Source: Sphingobium baderi
Lineage (GTDB): Bacteria; Pseudomonadota; Alphaproteobacteria; Sphingomonadales; Sphingomonadaceae
Length of the DNA stretch: 64,000 bases
Reading direction: 5' to 3'
NCBI RefSeq assembly: GCF_001456115.1
Contig: NZ_CP013265.1
Location: forward strand, 1-64,000
The number at the start of each line of letters is the position of its first letter. Positions within the stretch are counted from its first letter, which is position 1. A program made the position numbers and the translations under genes. A model generated the notes under the pieces. The model saw nothing but the letters and a program-made list of their open reading frames with translations. It was not told the DNA's origin and searched no databases. Shown piece after piece: positions 17,563 to 25,908 of the stretch.

Positions 17563-18578
17563 CGATCGAGGTGATCGTGGGCCTGCCCCACCTCAACGAA
17601 GGGCCAATCCTGCAACGCGCGCGGCTGATGCAGCAACCCATGCTGATTTCCGCGAACTGCCTCTCGCGCTGGCGCACCGCCTCGGGTGGCTGGCGCGAAT
17701 GGCATGGCTGGCGCACCGGCCAGCTCGGCAATGCCCATGGGCTCAAGAGCCTCGATCTGGACAGCGCCGGCTACGTGCTGATGGCCAAATACGGCGGCTA
17801 TCCATGGTCGATCGCCGACTACATGGCGCTTGCCGCATCATACCCCTTCCGCCGTTTCGCGGCCGCCGACTATTGCTGCGAGGCCGAGATTGCCGCCGAT
17901 CGCGCCGAAGTCCTCGACCGCATCGCCCGCACCATCGCGACGAACCGCGAATGTCGCTCGCGTGCCTATGACCTTGGGATCATCGAGCGCTTCATGCCGG
18001 TGCTTCAGGGCCGCTACCCTGAAGACTACGAACGCTGCGCGGAAGCGCTGGCGTGGTCGATGAATCCGGGCACCGTCGTCGGGGTCGGCTCCATGTGCCG
18101 CCGCGACATTCATGGCCCTGACGGTCTGATCGCCGTTGTAGCCCACCTCGACAGGATACTCCCCGATCCCGGCCCCCGGCTCCACCTGTTCGGCGTGAAG
18201 GGAGCGGCCATCCCTTACCTTCAACCCTATGCCCATCGCGTCGCCTCGCTCGATTCCCAGGCCTGGGGCACAGCAGCACGGCGCGATGCCCGGCGCCGAC
18301 AGGTATCGAAAACCGATGCTCTTGCGGCCGACCACATGGAGCGCTGGACCATTGCCCAGCGTGACCGGCTGCGTGAACCCCATCGCCCGATGGCCATCAG
18401 CCTCGAACGCGCGCCTTCTCAAATACCCTCCGACCCATGGGAAGCCGCCATCCAGCAAGCGCAGGCCGAGATCCGCGCGCTTATCGAAAGCGGCGACCTG
18501 TCTCACGACGAAGTGACCGCTGGATGGATCGAGACTTGGGCGGCAGACCTGTACAGAAGTCATCGCAGGGTTGCATGA
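17559..18578 (+). CDS. DpdA-like deazapurine DNA-modification / TGT-family protein
   Basis: The 339-aa protein resembles the tRNA-guanine transglycosylase superfamily, nearest to DpdA proteins that exchange guanine for a 7-deazaguanine in DNA. Candidate active-site acids are D68 in LDSAG, matching the DSGG aspartate of TGT, and D232 in SLDSQAW, in the place of the nucleophile. The segment VGSMCRRDIHG (176-186) and HLFGVKG (209-215) match the barrel strands seen in TGT proteins. The usual C-terminal zinc site is absent, as expected for DpdA-type members. It is coupled to the 16957 gene. No preQ0 synthesis genes are in the window; the host pathway may supply the base. Confidence 0.72.
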   Translation: MTIEVIVGLPHLNEGPILQRARLMQQPMLISANCLSRWRTASGGWREWHGWRTGQLGNAHGLKSLDLDSAGYVLMAKYGGYPWSIADYMALAASYPFRRFAAADYCCEAEIAADRAEVLDRIARTIATNRECRSRAYDLGIIERFMPVLQGRYPEDYERCAEALAWSMNPGTVVGVGSMCRRDIHGPDGLIAVVAHLDRILPDPGPRLHLFGVKGAAIPYLQPYAHRVASLDSQAWGTAARRDARRRQVSKTDALAADHMERWTIAQRDRLREPHRPMAISLERAPSQIPSDPWEAAIQQAQAEIRALIESGDLSHDEVTAGWIETWAADLYRSHRRVA

Positions 18579-18629
18579 CAGTAGGCAGACTAAGCCATGT
18601 GGATTATCACGCTGTAAAAGGAGGCCGAG

Positions 18630-18944
18630 ATGGACACCCTTAAAATCGACCATAAAAGCGCTGATGAAGCACTTCGCCGGCTAATAGCCGTTGCACTCTC
18701 CGATACGGGCCAGTCCCGTCGCGTTGCAAACTTCCTGCTCGCATGGTGGAATGGAGATGATTGGGGGCATTTCGAAATCTCTGACATCTTCGCTATGGAC
18801 CAGTCCATCGGTGTCGATATTGCCACTATTGTTGGTTATCTGGCGGCCTATCCCGGTGCCGTCTACCCGGACGCTTTTGGTTATCGCGATGCTATGGTTC
18901 AACTTATCGAAATATGGCGATCGGATGCCGTCACATCGGCGTGA
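18630..18944 (+). CDS. Hypothetical protein, 104 aa
   Basis: The strong AAAAGGAGG ribosome site fixes the start. The sequence includes RVANFLLAWWNGDDWGHFEI (residues about 31-50) followed by a helical part; this resembles plasmid proteins placed in DUF7673, a tentative match. Base composition is lower in GC than its neighbours. No functional motif. A 51-bp gap with no other feature separates it from the DpdA-like gene. Confidence 0.6.
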   Translation: MDTLKIDHKSADEALRRLIAVALSDTGQSRRVANFLLAWWNGDDWGHFEISDIFAMDQSIGVDIATIVGYLAAYPGAVYPDAFGYRDAMVQLIEIWRSDAVTSA

Positions 18945-19035
18945 GTTCTTTATGCTGAACCTTCTTCCCCAATGCCTTTGAGGATAGAGGGATGGTCGGT
19001 GGGGCGCGAAATTCAATCGCGCAAGGGAGCCCACC

Positions 19036-19476
19036 ATGTCCGACCATTACATCATGACCACCAGCAGCCAGTACCCGCAGACCTATGTCGCGGAAGGCGC
19101 CGACCATGCCAAGGCTCTGGCGGACTATCGCCAGAAAGACCCCGAAGCCTTCCTCGTGACCTGCGAAACCTACCAGAAGGCCGAGGTCGAGCGCACGATG
19201 GCAAAATTTCCGCTTACGCGCGTCACTGAGCGCTTTTACGAGCACATGCTCGGCATCCTACCCCCGATCTACAGCCGCTTCAGCCCCGGTTGGTTCGTCA
19301 GCGAACCCGTCGTGCAGCGCGTCTACACGCAGTTCATCGAGCACAAGGGCCGCTACTACGCCGGCTATGCCAACCTCAGCATGACCGACCGCAAATGCTG
19401 GACGATCGCCGACATCGAGACGCTCGAAGCCAGCGGCAATGTCACCGAGGTCGACTGGTTCACGGAAGACTCCTGA
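19036..19476 (+). CDS. Hypothetical protein, 146 aa (DUF1419-like)
   Basis: Starts after AAGGGAG at ATG 19036. The C-terminal half (ERFYEHMLGILPP near residue 62, then FIEHKGRYYAGYANL near 102) resembles DUF1419 proteins of alphaproteobacterial plasmids; the match is from memory and moderate. It is soluble, rich in aromatic residues, with no known activity. It is followed by the purine tract and hairpin at 19501-19543. Confidence 0.6.
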   Translation: MSDHYIMTTSSQYPQTYVAEGADHAKALADYRQKDPEAFLVTCETYQKAEVERTMAKFPLTRVTERFYEHMLGILPPIYSRFSPGWFVSEPVVQRVYTQFIEHKGRYYAGYANLSMTDRKCWTIADIETLEASGNVTEVDWFTEDS

Positions 19477-19500
19477 AGCGGCCTGAAAGTCAGGGCATCA

Positions 19501-19543
19501 GAGTGGAGGGGGAAGGGGACAATCGAGCGCGGGAATGCGCTCG
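19501..19543 (+). repeat. Purine tract plus hairpin element
   Basis: The G/A-rich run 19501-19519 is followed by a perfect 7-bp hairpin, CGAGCGC (19524-19530) and GCGCTCG (19537-19543), then CGGAG and the start at 19564. This is one of the clearest members of the family described at 8114-8154. Confidence 0.5.
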
Positions 19544-19563
19544 GTCTGACCCGGAGCCCCACC

Positions 19564-20235
19564 ATGACCTACGACGTCCCGTTCCGTCACATGCAGGCGA
19601 TCGACCCCAGCAGCCTTACCACCATCACCGCGACGCTCCACGCCCTCAACCGGGCCATGGAGGATTGCCGCATTGCCGGCGTCGATCCCGACCACGATCC
19701 GGCAATCGCGCTACTCGCAAGGCATTTCTCGTCCGTCACTGCCGACCGCGCCGATGATGACAGCCTGCGCTTCGCCTGCAGCCGCCGCGCCACGGAACTC
19801 GAACGCTTCCCCGCGCTCCTGACCCTTGCGGTGCGCGGCGTCGCCCATGACCGGGTTGCCAAGGAGCGTTTCCATGCCGACGGGCGCAAGGCCATGAAGG
19901 CGCTCGCGCTGGAAATCGGCCTCGCCCCCGGCAGCTACACTGTCAGCTCCACGCCCAGCGATCCCGCTATCGCAGGATATGTCGCGCTGTCGAGCGATGA
20001 CATTTCGATCATGCTCAGCGTGGGCCCGCTCCATGAAGGCAACGAGGTGCAATACTTCGCCAAGCGCGGTCCTGCAGCCGGTCAGAAACTGCGCTTTGCC
20101 CCCATGCGCGATTTCCTCCGGCGTGCCCGTTTTGCCGCCCGCATCCGTCGCGATCTTCGCCTCGATGCCATCGTGTCGTCGCCAGTGCCCGTCGAGACCA
20201 CGGCACCGATCAGCCGCGAACCCATCGCCGCTTAG
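19564..20235 (+). CDS. Hypothetical protein, 223 aa
   Basis: Not recognised. Helical in the N-terminal half (residues about 15-130), with a possible beta-rich part near residues 130-170 (YVALSSDDISIMLSVG) and a basic stretch RRARFAARIRRDLRL near 190. The ribosome site CGGAG is well placed. It lies 11 bp before the next gene, so the two are probably co-transcribed. Confidence 0.6.
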   Translation: MTYDVPFRHMQAIDPSSLTTITATLHALNRAMEDCRIAGVDPDHDPAIALLARHFSSVTADRADDDSLRFACSRRATELERFPALLTLAVRGVAHDRVAKERFHADGRKAMKALALEIGLAPGSYTVSSTPSDPAIAGYVALSSDDISIMLSVGPLHEGNEVQYFAKRGPAAGQKLRFAPMRDFLRRARFAARIRRDLRLDAIVSSPVPVETTAPISREPIAA

Positions 20236-20246
20236 GGAGACGTCCC

Positions 20247-20546
20247 ATGCTCACCACACAACAGGTTGTCGATCAGGTCCGCAGCGATGCCGCACGGATC
20301 GAACGGTTCGTGCAGCGCCGGGAGACCTTCCTCGATGCGCTGGACTGGACAATGCTCACTTGTGAACAGGTCCATGAAGCTGCCATGCTCGACTTCATGC
20401 TGGAAGATGACCTTGCCGAAGCCCTCCAGCGGGTTTCCATGGCGGAAAGCCTCGCTGCGATGGGGCTTCCCCTTGTCCCCACCTTCATCCGCTACAATCC
20501 GTTCCCGCGCCCCTGGCACGCGGAATGGCTGGCGTTGATGAACTGA
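20247..20546 (+). CDS. Hypothetical protein, 99 aa
   Basis: Starts after GGGAG at ATG 20247. Acidic and helical (QQVVDQVRSDAARIERFVQR at residues 5-24), ending in a Pro/Trp-rich tail. Not recognised. It belongs to the run of closely spaced small genes and is followed 14 bp later by the next start. Confidence 0.55.
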   Translation: MLTTQQVVDQVRSDAARIERFVQRRETFLDALDWTMLTCEQVHEAAMLDFMLEDDLAEALQRVSMAESLAAMGLPLVPTFIRYNPFPRPWHAEWLALMN

Positions 20547-20560
20547 CCGGAGATCCCCTC

Positions 20561-21070
20561 ATGAGCCGATACAATTTCGCCGGGAAGGGCGTCGCAAGCA
20601 GCGTCGCCATCGGATACGACCGGCCCCTGTCGACATTTTTCGTGCAGGTCATGCAGCCACATCCCCGCATCGAGGGCGAGGAAGCAACCTACATCTGGAA
20701 GGGTAGCGCCCCCGGAGAGTTGCCAACCGCTGCAGACGCAATCGCTGTTGCGGCTGACTATGCCGACCTGCCCAAGGATCTTGGCGCGAAGCTGGAAACC
20801 GATCGCCTGAAGACGCTCGGCACCTTCGACGGACCCGCCCAGCTGGCCGCCAAGCCCTTCATCCAGGCATCGCCGCCGCCGATCCACACCGAGGCCGAAG
20901 CCCGCGAAGCCGGCTACACGCGCGCGGTGATCGCAGACAGCACGCATCATACGCTCGAATTGCTGATCGAACCCGGCGCCGACCTCGATTCCATCTTCCT
21001 CGCCTTCGACCGCGACGGGAACGAAATGCTCCATGTGCATGGCTGGAACTTCACGATCGAGCCGGAGTGA
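20561..21070 (+). CDS. Hypothetical protein, 169 aa
   Basis: The start is set at ATG 20561 (MSRYNFAGKG), preceded by GGAG; the frame is open to 20525 inside the previous gene but without a ribosome site. The sequence is mixed alpha/beta, with LSTFFVQVMQPHPRIEGEE near residue 25 and a C-terminal part LDSIFLAFDRDGNEMLHVHG. Not recognised. It precedes the RelBE-type pair by 55 bp. Confidence 0.55.
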   Translation: MSRYNFAGKGVASSVAIGYDRPLSTFFVQVMQPHPRIEGEEATYIWKGSAPGELPTAADAIAVAADYADLPKDLGAKLETDRLKTLGTFDGPAQLAAKPFIQASPPPIHTEAEAREAGYTRAVIADSTHHTLELLIEPGADLDSIFLAFDRDGNEMLHVHGWNFTIEPE

Positions 21071-21125
21071 CGTGGCAGCCACCATGTGATAATGTGAATA
21101 CACGCATTCAATCGGAGACAGTACC

Positions 21126-21353
21126 ATGGCGACGTCAGTACGCCTCGCCCCAGAAGTAGAGCAGCGCCTCGACCATCTCGCGACCACCACCGGGCGCACC
21201 AAGGCCTATTACCTGCGCGAAATCATCGAGCGCGGCCTTGAGGACATGGAAGACATCTACCTCTCCGACAAGGTGCTCGAGGATATTCGCGCTGGCCGCG
21301 AAACCACAAGCTCCCTTGACGACGTGGAGAAGCGCCTTGGCCTGGCAGATTGA
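21126..21353 (+). CDS. RelB-like ribbon-helix-helix antitoxin
   Basis: A 75-aa ribbon-helix-helix protein ([20 protein letters not shown] at the N-terminus, then [20 protein letters not shown]) with an acidic C-terminal tail that would cover the toxin. It binds its own promoter and neutralises the RelE-like toxin of the next gene. An AT-rich stretch with GAAT-N6-ATTC lies just upstream (about 21093-21110) and may be the operator. The pair would stabilise the plasmid by killing cells that lose it. Length and layout fit the RelB/DUF6290 type. Confidence 0.88.
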   Translation: MATSVRLAPEVEQRLDHLATTTGRTKAYYLREIIERGLEDMEDIYLSDKVLEDIRAGRETTSSLDDVEKRLGLAD

Positions 21354-21603
21354 ACTGTCATCCAACGCCGAAAAATCTCTCTCCAAACTCGATCGCCAGA
21401 CCGCAAAGCGGATCATGACCTTCCTGCGCGAGCGTGTTGCATCCAGTGACGATCCCCGCGCATCTGGAAAGCCATTGACCGGGCCCTTGGCAGGGCGCTG
21501 GCGCTACCGCGTTGGCGACTACCGGATTGTCTGCGAGATCGAGGATGGCAGGCTTGTCGTGCTTGTGCTGACCGTCGGCCACCGAAGCGGCATTTACCGC
21601 TGA
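21337..21603 (+). CDS. RelE/ParE-family toxin, TTG start
   Basis: Homology begins at the TTG codon at 21337 (read as [20 protein letters not shown]), giving 88 aa and a 17-base overlap with the antitoxin. The nearest in-frame ATG (21238) lies deep inside the antitoxin gene and would add a meaningless extension. The fold is RelE-like: [16 protein letters not shown] helices, then [18 protein letters not shown] and [11 protein letters not shown], the usual C-terminal strands with basic and aromatic residues for mRNA cutting on the ribosome. The weak start codon would keep toxin below antitoxin. Confidence 0.88.
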   Translation: MAWQIELSSNAEKSLSKLDRQTAKRIMTFLRERVASSDDPRASGKPLTGPLAGRWRYRVGDYRIVCEIEDGRLVVLVLTVGHRSGIYR

Positions 21604-21633
21604 CCTCCCAGGACATCCATAGCCCATAGAGAT

Positions 21634-21668
21634 GAGGGGGAAGGGAACAGACGATCCATGAAGGATCG
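21634..21668 (+). repeat. Purine tract plus hairpin element
   Basis: GAGGGGGAAGGGAAC (from 21634) is followed by a perfect 6-bp hairpin, CGATCC (21652-21657) and GGATCG (21663-21668), then GGAGG and a TTG start at 21681. GGGAAC in the tract can also pair with GTTCCC at 21675-21680, which would fold the ribosome site. Member of the family described at 8114-8154. Confidence 0.5.
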
Positions 21669-21680
21669 ACGGAGGTTCCC

Positions 21681-22187
21681 TTGTCCTACACCATCGACAT
21701 TGGCGCAGCGCCCGCGAACGCCCATTGCGCCCAGCTTGGCCAGACCCCGGATTTCGAGCGGGTCAATCGCTTCGAGATCGACGCCTACCGCATCGGCATC
21801 ATCGCGATCCACGGCCTTCCCCCTGAAGGCTGCCGCCTCACCAGCAAGCCCAATCGCCACGATTTTGGCACCTACCGCACTCTCGTCCTGCATATCGACG
21901 ACGAGAACGACGCTGCGGTCGCCGCCTATGCCGAGGCCGTAGAAGACGGGCTTGGCTCCTGGATCGAGGCCGCGATTGCCTGCCCCGTCGAATATGACGG
22001 CAATGTCGCCAGCATTCCGAGGCCCGAACTCGACGAGGTGACGATCGGCGCGCTGCTGACGACACGCCCTGGCGCCAACGGCCGCTTCGCCATCCCCGCG
22101 TTCGAGACCATCCACACCAACCTTTCGGCCGCATTCCCCAAACTCGCCGAGGCCGCCCGCGCGCGCCTTGCCGGCGATGCCGCCTGA
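21681..22187 (+). CDS. Hypothetical protein, 168 aa, TTG start
   Basis: The start codon is TTG at 21681, 5 bases after GGAGG (21671-21675); no ATG fits. The product (MSYTIDIGAAPANAHCAQLG) is mixed alpha/beta and includes DFGTYRTLVLHIDDENDAAV near residue 65. Not recognised. Placed between the RelBE pair and a 260-aa hypothetical gene on the same strand. Confidence 0.6.
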   Translation: MSYTIDIGAAPANAHCAQLGQTPDFERVNRFEIDAYRIGIIAIHGLPPEGCRLTSKPNRHDFGTYRTLVLHIDDENDAAVAAYAEAVEDGLGSWIEAAIACPVEYDGNVASIPRPELDEVTIGALLTTRPGANGRFAIPAFETIHTNLSAAFPKLAEAARARLAGDAA

Positions 22188-22205
22188 GCGCGCAGGAGAT
22201 CCATC

Positions 22206-22988
22206 ATGGCGAACAACTACCTCACCAGTTCCTTCATCCTCGACATGACGGCCGACGATGCCGAAATGGTCAGGCTGGCGCAGCGCGCGAGCGAGATCGT
22301 CGAAGACCCCTGCATAAGCGATACCGGGCGCGACCTCGCATACGCCGACCTTGGGCCGCGTTTCGCCGCTCTCTTCCCGCCCAAGGACGATGACGATTTC
22401 GGGAGCTTTCTCGACCTGTTCGACGATCCCGACTTCCCGACGTTCGACTGCAGCATCGTCATCAGCGAACCCGATGCCGAAGGGCACTGCCAGGTCAGCT
22501 TCAACGGCAATCAGTTTGGCGTCGATCAGGTGGCGAACCTGATTTTCACCGCCTGCAAGTCCGCACTCCCTTGCGCCTTCTCCTGGGCCTATACCTGCGA
22601 TGCCCTGCGGCCCGACGAGTTCGGCGGAGGCTGCGTCATCATCACCGATGCCGGAATCGATTTTCACAGCACGACCGGGATCATCGGGCGGGTACTCGGC
22701 ACCGGCGCCGGTCCCTCCGAGACCCCCAAGCCGGTATTCGACCCGGCGCTCGTCTCCATCGAGCAGAAGCGCTTCAGCCATACCCAATGGGAAATCCTCG
22801 TCTGCTACAACGGCCAACGCATCGAGCAGTATGGCGACAAGATCGAGCTGATCGGCGGGGAATATAGAGGATACCCGCGCGAGGTGTGGATGGCAGTCGC
22901 CTATCGCGAAGCGATCGCGCGTGACATGGCCAGCAGGCTTCCCGTCGTCGAGGAAGCCGCGATCACCGCCCATCTGACGACGCACTGA
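22206..22988 (+). CDS. Hypothetical protein, 260 aa
   Basis: Starts after AGGAG at ATG 22206. Acidic in the first 90 residues (PPKDDDDFGSFLDLFDDPDF near 58-77), then a part with FNGNQFGVDQVANLIFTACK near residue 100, and a C-terminal region with WEILVCYNGQRIEQYGDKI. No family recognised. It ends 4 bp before the PAPS-reductase-like gene, so the two are likely co-translated. Confidence 0.6.
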   Translation: MANNYLTSSFILDMTADDAEMVRLAQRASEIVEDPCISDTGRDLAYADLGPRFAALFPPKDDDDFGSFLDLFDDPDFPTFDCSIVISEPDAEGHCQVSFNGNQFGVDQVANLIFTACKSALPCAFSWAYTCDALRPDEFGGGCVIITDAGIDFHSTTGIIGRVLGTGAGPSETPKPVFDPALVSIEQKRFSHTQWEILVCYNGQRIEQYGDKIELIGGEYRGYPREVWMAVAYREAIARDMASRLPVVEEAAITAHLTTH

Positions 22989-22992
22989 TCCC

Positions 22993-24123
22993 ATGCTGCA
23001 CCAGCATCTGCAGCCTGCCGGCGCCATGCCGGCAGGACTGACTTCGCTCGCCCTGCCTGCCGAGATCCGCGCCGCGATCAAGGCCGGGGCCTGGATCGTC
23101 TTCAACGTCTCGGGCGGCAAGGATTCCTCCGCCGCCATGTTCGCCGTCTCGATCGTGCTCGATGGGCTCGGCCATCCCCGAAACCGCCGCCTAGTCATCC
23201 ATGCCGACCTCGGCCGTGCCGAATGGGAGAGCACGCCCGCCATGGTCGAACGCCTCGCAGCGCTTGCGGATCTTCCGCTCAGCGTCGTGCGCCGCGGTGC
23301 CGGAGACCTGTTCGACCGCTGGGCGCAGCGCTTCGAGAACGGCAAGCGCCGATATGAGGCCCTTGAAACCTACAACCTGATCGGGCCGTGGTCATCGGCC
23401 TCGCTGCGCTTCTGCACCTCCGAGGCCAAAGCCCATGTCATCGGCCCGCACCTGGCGCGCACGCTGCGCGGCGAAACCATCATCAACGTGCTCGGCATCC
23501 GCCGCGACGAAAGCACCGCACGATCGAAGGCGCCGGAATGGAAGGCCGACACGCGCTACGCCAGTGCCGGCAACGCCCATGGCACGCGCATGATGCTCTG
23601 GCATCCTATCGTCGAATGGACCACGGCCGAAGTCTTCGCGGCCCATGACCATCTCGGCATCCCGCTCCACGAAGCCTATACCTGCTACTCCAGTTCGCGG
23701 CTTTCCTGCCGGTTCTGCGTCCTGCAGTCGATCGCCGATGCCCGCGCTTCAGCCAGCGCTCCTGCGAACCGTGATGCGCTGATCCACCTTTGCGACCTCG
23801 AGGCGCAGTCCACCTTTTCGTTTCAGCCCGCACGCTGGCTTGCAGATACCGCGCCCGATCTTCTCCCGCGCGACCTGCAGATCCGCATAGCGGCCGCCAA
23901 GATCGACGCCCAGGACCGACGCGAGGCCGAGGGCGCGATGCCGGGGGGCCTGCGCTACGTGAAAGGCTGGCCGCCGCGCTTGCCGACCATGTCCGAGGCC
24001 GCGGCTATTGCCAAGGCCCGCGCGCCGATCCTCGCGCGCCATCAGCTCGCCAATCGCTTTCCGACAGCCCGCGCCGTGCGGGACCGCTTTGCCGACCTCA
24101 TCGACCAGCGCCGCAGCGCCTGA
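22993..24123 (+). CDS. PAPS-reductase / adenine nucleotide alpha-hydrolase family protein
   Basis: The PP-loop ATP-pyrophosphatase motif SGGKDSS is at residues 40-46, followed by a conserved HADLGRAEWEST block (about 74-85), FCTSEAK near 141 and LGIRRDEST near 169. The C-terminal part has YSSSRLSCRFC, a Cys pair as in the phage and plasmid PAPS-reductase-like group. These enzymes activate a substrate with ATP. True PAPS reductases make sulfite, while relatives such as DndC and QueC serve DNA or base modification. On this plasmid, near a DpdA-like gene, a modification role is more likely than sulfate assimilation, but that is inference. Confidence 0.75.
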   Translation: MLHQHLQPAGAMPAGLTSLALPAEIRAAIKAGAWIVFNVSGGKDSSAAMFAVSIVLDGLGHPRNRRLVIHADLGRAEWESTPAMVERLAALADLPLSVVRRGAGDLFDRWAQRFENGKRRYEALETYNLIGPWSSASLRFCTSEAKAHVIGPHLARTLRGETIINVLGIRRDESTARSKAPEWKADTRYASAGNAHGTRMMLWHPIVEWTTAEVFAAHDHLGIPLHEAYTCYSSSRLSCRFCVLQSIADARASASAPANRDALIHLCDLEAQSTFSFQPARWLADTAPDLLPRDLQIRIAAAKIDAQDRREAEGAMPGGLRYVKGWPPRLPTMSEAAAIAKARAPILARHQLANRFPTARAVRDRFADLIDQRRSA

Positions 24124-24145
24124 CCCATCGCGAAAGGATACTGCC

Positions 24146-24433
24146 ATGACCGCTTCCACCGACCATCCCACCATGTCCCAGGCCGAGGCCGTTGCGCTCG
24201 GCTTCGCTGGATTCAACGACGTGCCGCACAAGCCGATCGACGTCCCCGATGGCGAATACACCATCACCGCGAGAACGAGTGACGGCCGCCGCGTCACCTT
24301 CTGTTTCCTCCCCGATCGCGAGCGCAGCCCTGCCGGGTTCGTCGACATCCAGTACCACGATGTTATCTGGACAGTCTGCGCCGACCGCAAATTTGTAGTA
24401 GGGTCGGTGATGGACGCCCACGGTAGGCAGTAA
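24146..24433 (+). pseudogene. 5' fragment of a gene split by GInt-A
   Basis: The ATG at 24146 follows AAAGG. Codons 1-72, ending in IQYHD at 24361, are backbone sequence; the remaining 23 codons to the stop at 24433 come from the left end of GInt-A. Joining GAT (24359-24361) to GCC (31445-31447) gives IQYHDAGTSIPNANGG in one open frame that runs to 32692, a protein of about 487 aa. The family is not recognised. The fragment probably still makes a short protein with a foreign tail, unlikely to work. Confidence 0.8.
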
Positions 24434-24489
24434 TCAGGCTGGCCGTAGCGCTGACCCAAGAGCTGGCGAAGGCCAGCCTTATTACTGCC
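24426..24489. repeat. 19-bp stem-loop at the gin end of GInt-A
   Basis: GGCAGTAATCAGGCTGGCC (24426-24444) pairs with GGCCAGCCTTATTACTGCC (24471-24489) with one mismatch, around a 26-base loop. The loop begins GTAGCGCT, an octamer also found in the loop region of the 3'-end hairpin of both islands. It lies 70 bp before ginA. It may be a terminator that insulates the gin operon from the interrupted host gene, or a recombinase site. Confidence 0.7.
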
Positions 24490-24558
24490 GGGCCATCGGG
24501 TGCATCGGTGTGAAGGTCAGCTTCCGGGTGGGGGGTCCGGGGGGAGGGTTTCGCGCCG

Positions 24559-25908
24559 GTGTCGACCATCATTGTTTGCGAGCGCCGCGCGGCCAAGGGT
24601 CTCGACGCGCATGTGCCACTGATCCTGTGTGGTGACGCGCTCTATGATCGCGATCTGGATCGCTTCTTTCTCGACCTACCGCTGTCGGGGGTCCGTTCGC
24701 GTCATTCGCTTCGCGCCTATGCTTATGATGTCGCGGTCTGGCTTCGCTTTCTCGATGCCTGTGGGAAGACGGTGTGGGAAGCAACCCGCGATGATGTATC
24801 CGCCTATCATCGTGAGCGACGACTCGATGAGGCTGATCACCGGATCATGGCGGCAAGTTGGAACCGGGCTGTGGCTAGCCTCGATCGCCTTTACCGCTGG
24901 GGCGAGGAACATGGTCTGATCGCCGAGGTGCCGTTCAGCCGGCGCGCCGTGTGGCGACCGGCCCAGGGAGGCCGGCGCGGCATGATCGCGGCGCGCAACG
25001 ACGCCTATGAACGTGTTGCCAAGCGATCGGACGTGCGGTTCGTCACGATGGAAGACTACCGCGTCTTCCGCGAGATCGGCCTGCGCGGCCTTACCTCTGA
25101 CGGCACGGAGCGCCCCGGTGCTCGCGATCGTAACGGGCTGCGCAACGCGCTGTTTGCTGATCTTCTCGTCACCACCGGCCTGCGCCTCGAAGAGGCGTCG
25201 TGCCTGCTCGCTGCCGAGCTTCCTTCGATCGACCGCGACGGCAACCGGGCCCAGCAGCTCTGGCTGCCTCTCCCGCCGCCGCTCACCAAGGGCGACCGAG
25301 GACGCAGCGTTCTGGTTCCGCGCCGGCTGCTGCGTCAGATCGCAGCCTATGTCGCCATCGAGCGTGCCTCGGGATTGGCCAAGTTCGCCGCGCGCGACGG
25401 TGTCACCAAGTTCGCCCGACCGATCCCTGTCACCCGCGCCGGTCTCGACCGCATGCGCGATGTCTGCACACCGGAGGAACGATGCCGCCTAATCCTGTGC
25501 GACGAGGATGGAACGCCCTGCGAGCCAGCGGCGCTATGGCTGACCGAGGTCGGGCAGCCTGTCCGCCCTAACTCGTGGGAGGTGATTTTCACCCGCGCCT
25601 GCAAGCGGTGCGCGGAGAATGGCTTCCCGCTGTCGATCAGTCCGCACCAGCTTCGCCACGCCTTCGCCGTCCATATGCTCGCATTGCTGATCCAGCAGCG
25701 GCTGCGCGAAGCGGCATTGCCAGCGGGACCAATGGAGAGCTATCGGCTGATTTTGGGCGATCCGCTGCAACAGGTACAACGCCTGCTCGGCCACGCGAGC
25801 CTCACCACCACCTATATCTACCTCGACCATATAGCGACCCGCGCCGATACGGTGGATGCTGCCGTCGAGGAGTTGCTCGCGCTGCTGCCGGGACAGCAGG
25901 GCGCATGA
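24559..25908 (+). CDS. ginA: Tyrosine recombinase GinA-like
   Basis: GTG start at 24559 after GGGGGGAGGG. The 449-aa protein has an N-terminal SAM-like core-binding part (residues about 45-130) and a C-terminal catalytic domain. Visible catalytic residues are the first Arg in TTGLRLEE (about 200), HQLRHAF near 365, LGHAS near 412, and the Tyr nucleophile in TTTYIYLD near 421. It overlaps ginB by four bases (ATGA at 25905). In GInt elements, GinA, GinB, GinC and GinD are all needed for integration and excision. The order and lengths match the second set at 43.4-49.1 kb. Confidence 0.88.
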   Translation: MSTIIVCERRAAKGLDAHVPLILCGDALYDRDLDRFFLDLPLSGVRSRHSLRAYAYDVAVWLRFLDACGKTVWEATRDDVSAYHRERRLDEADHRIMAASWNRAVASLDRLYRWGEEHGLIAEVPFSRRAVWRPAQGGRRGMIAARNDAYERVAKRSDVRFVTMEDYRVFREIGLRGLTSDGTERPGARDRNGLRNALFADLLVTTGLRLEEASCLLAAELPSIDRDGNRAQQLWLPLPPPLTKGDRGRSVLVPRRLLRQIAAYVAIERASGLAKFAARDGVTKFARPIPVTRAGLDRMRDVCTPEERCRLILCDEDGTPCEPAALWLTEVGQPVRPNSWEVIFTRACKRCAENGFPLSISPHQLRHAFAVHMLALLIQQRLREAALPAGPMESYRLILGDPLQQVQRLLGHASLTTTYIYLDHIATRADTVDAAVEELLALLPGQQGA

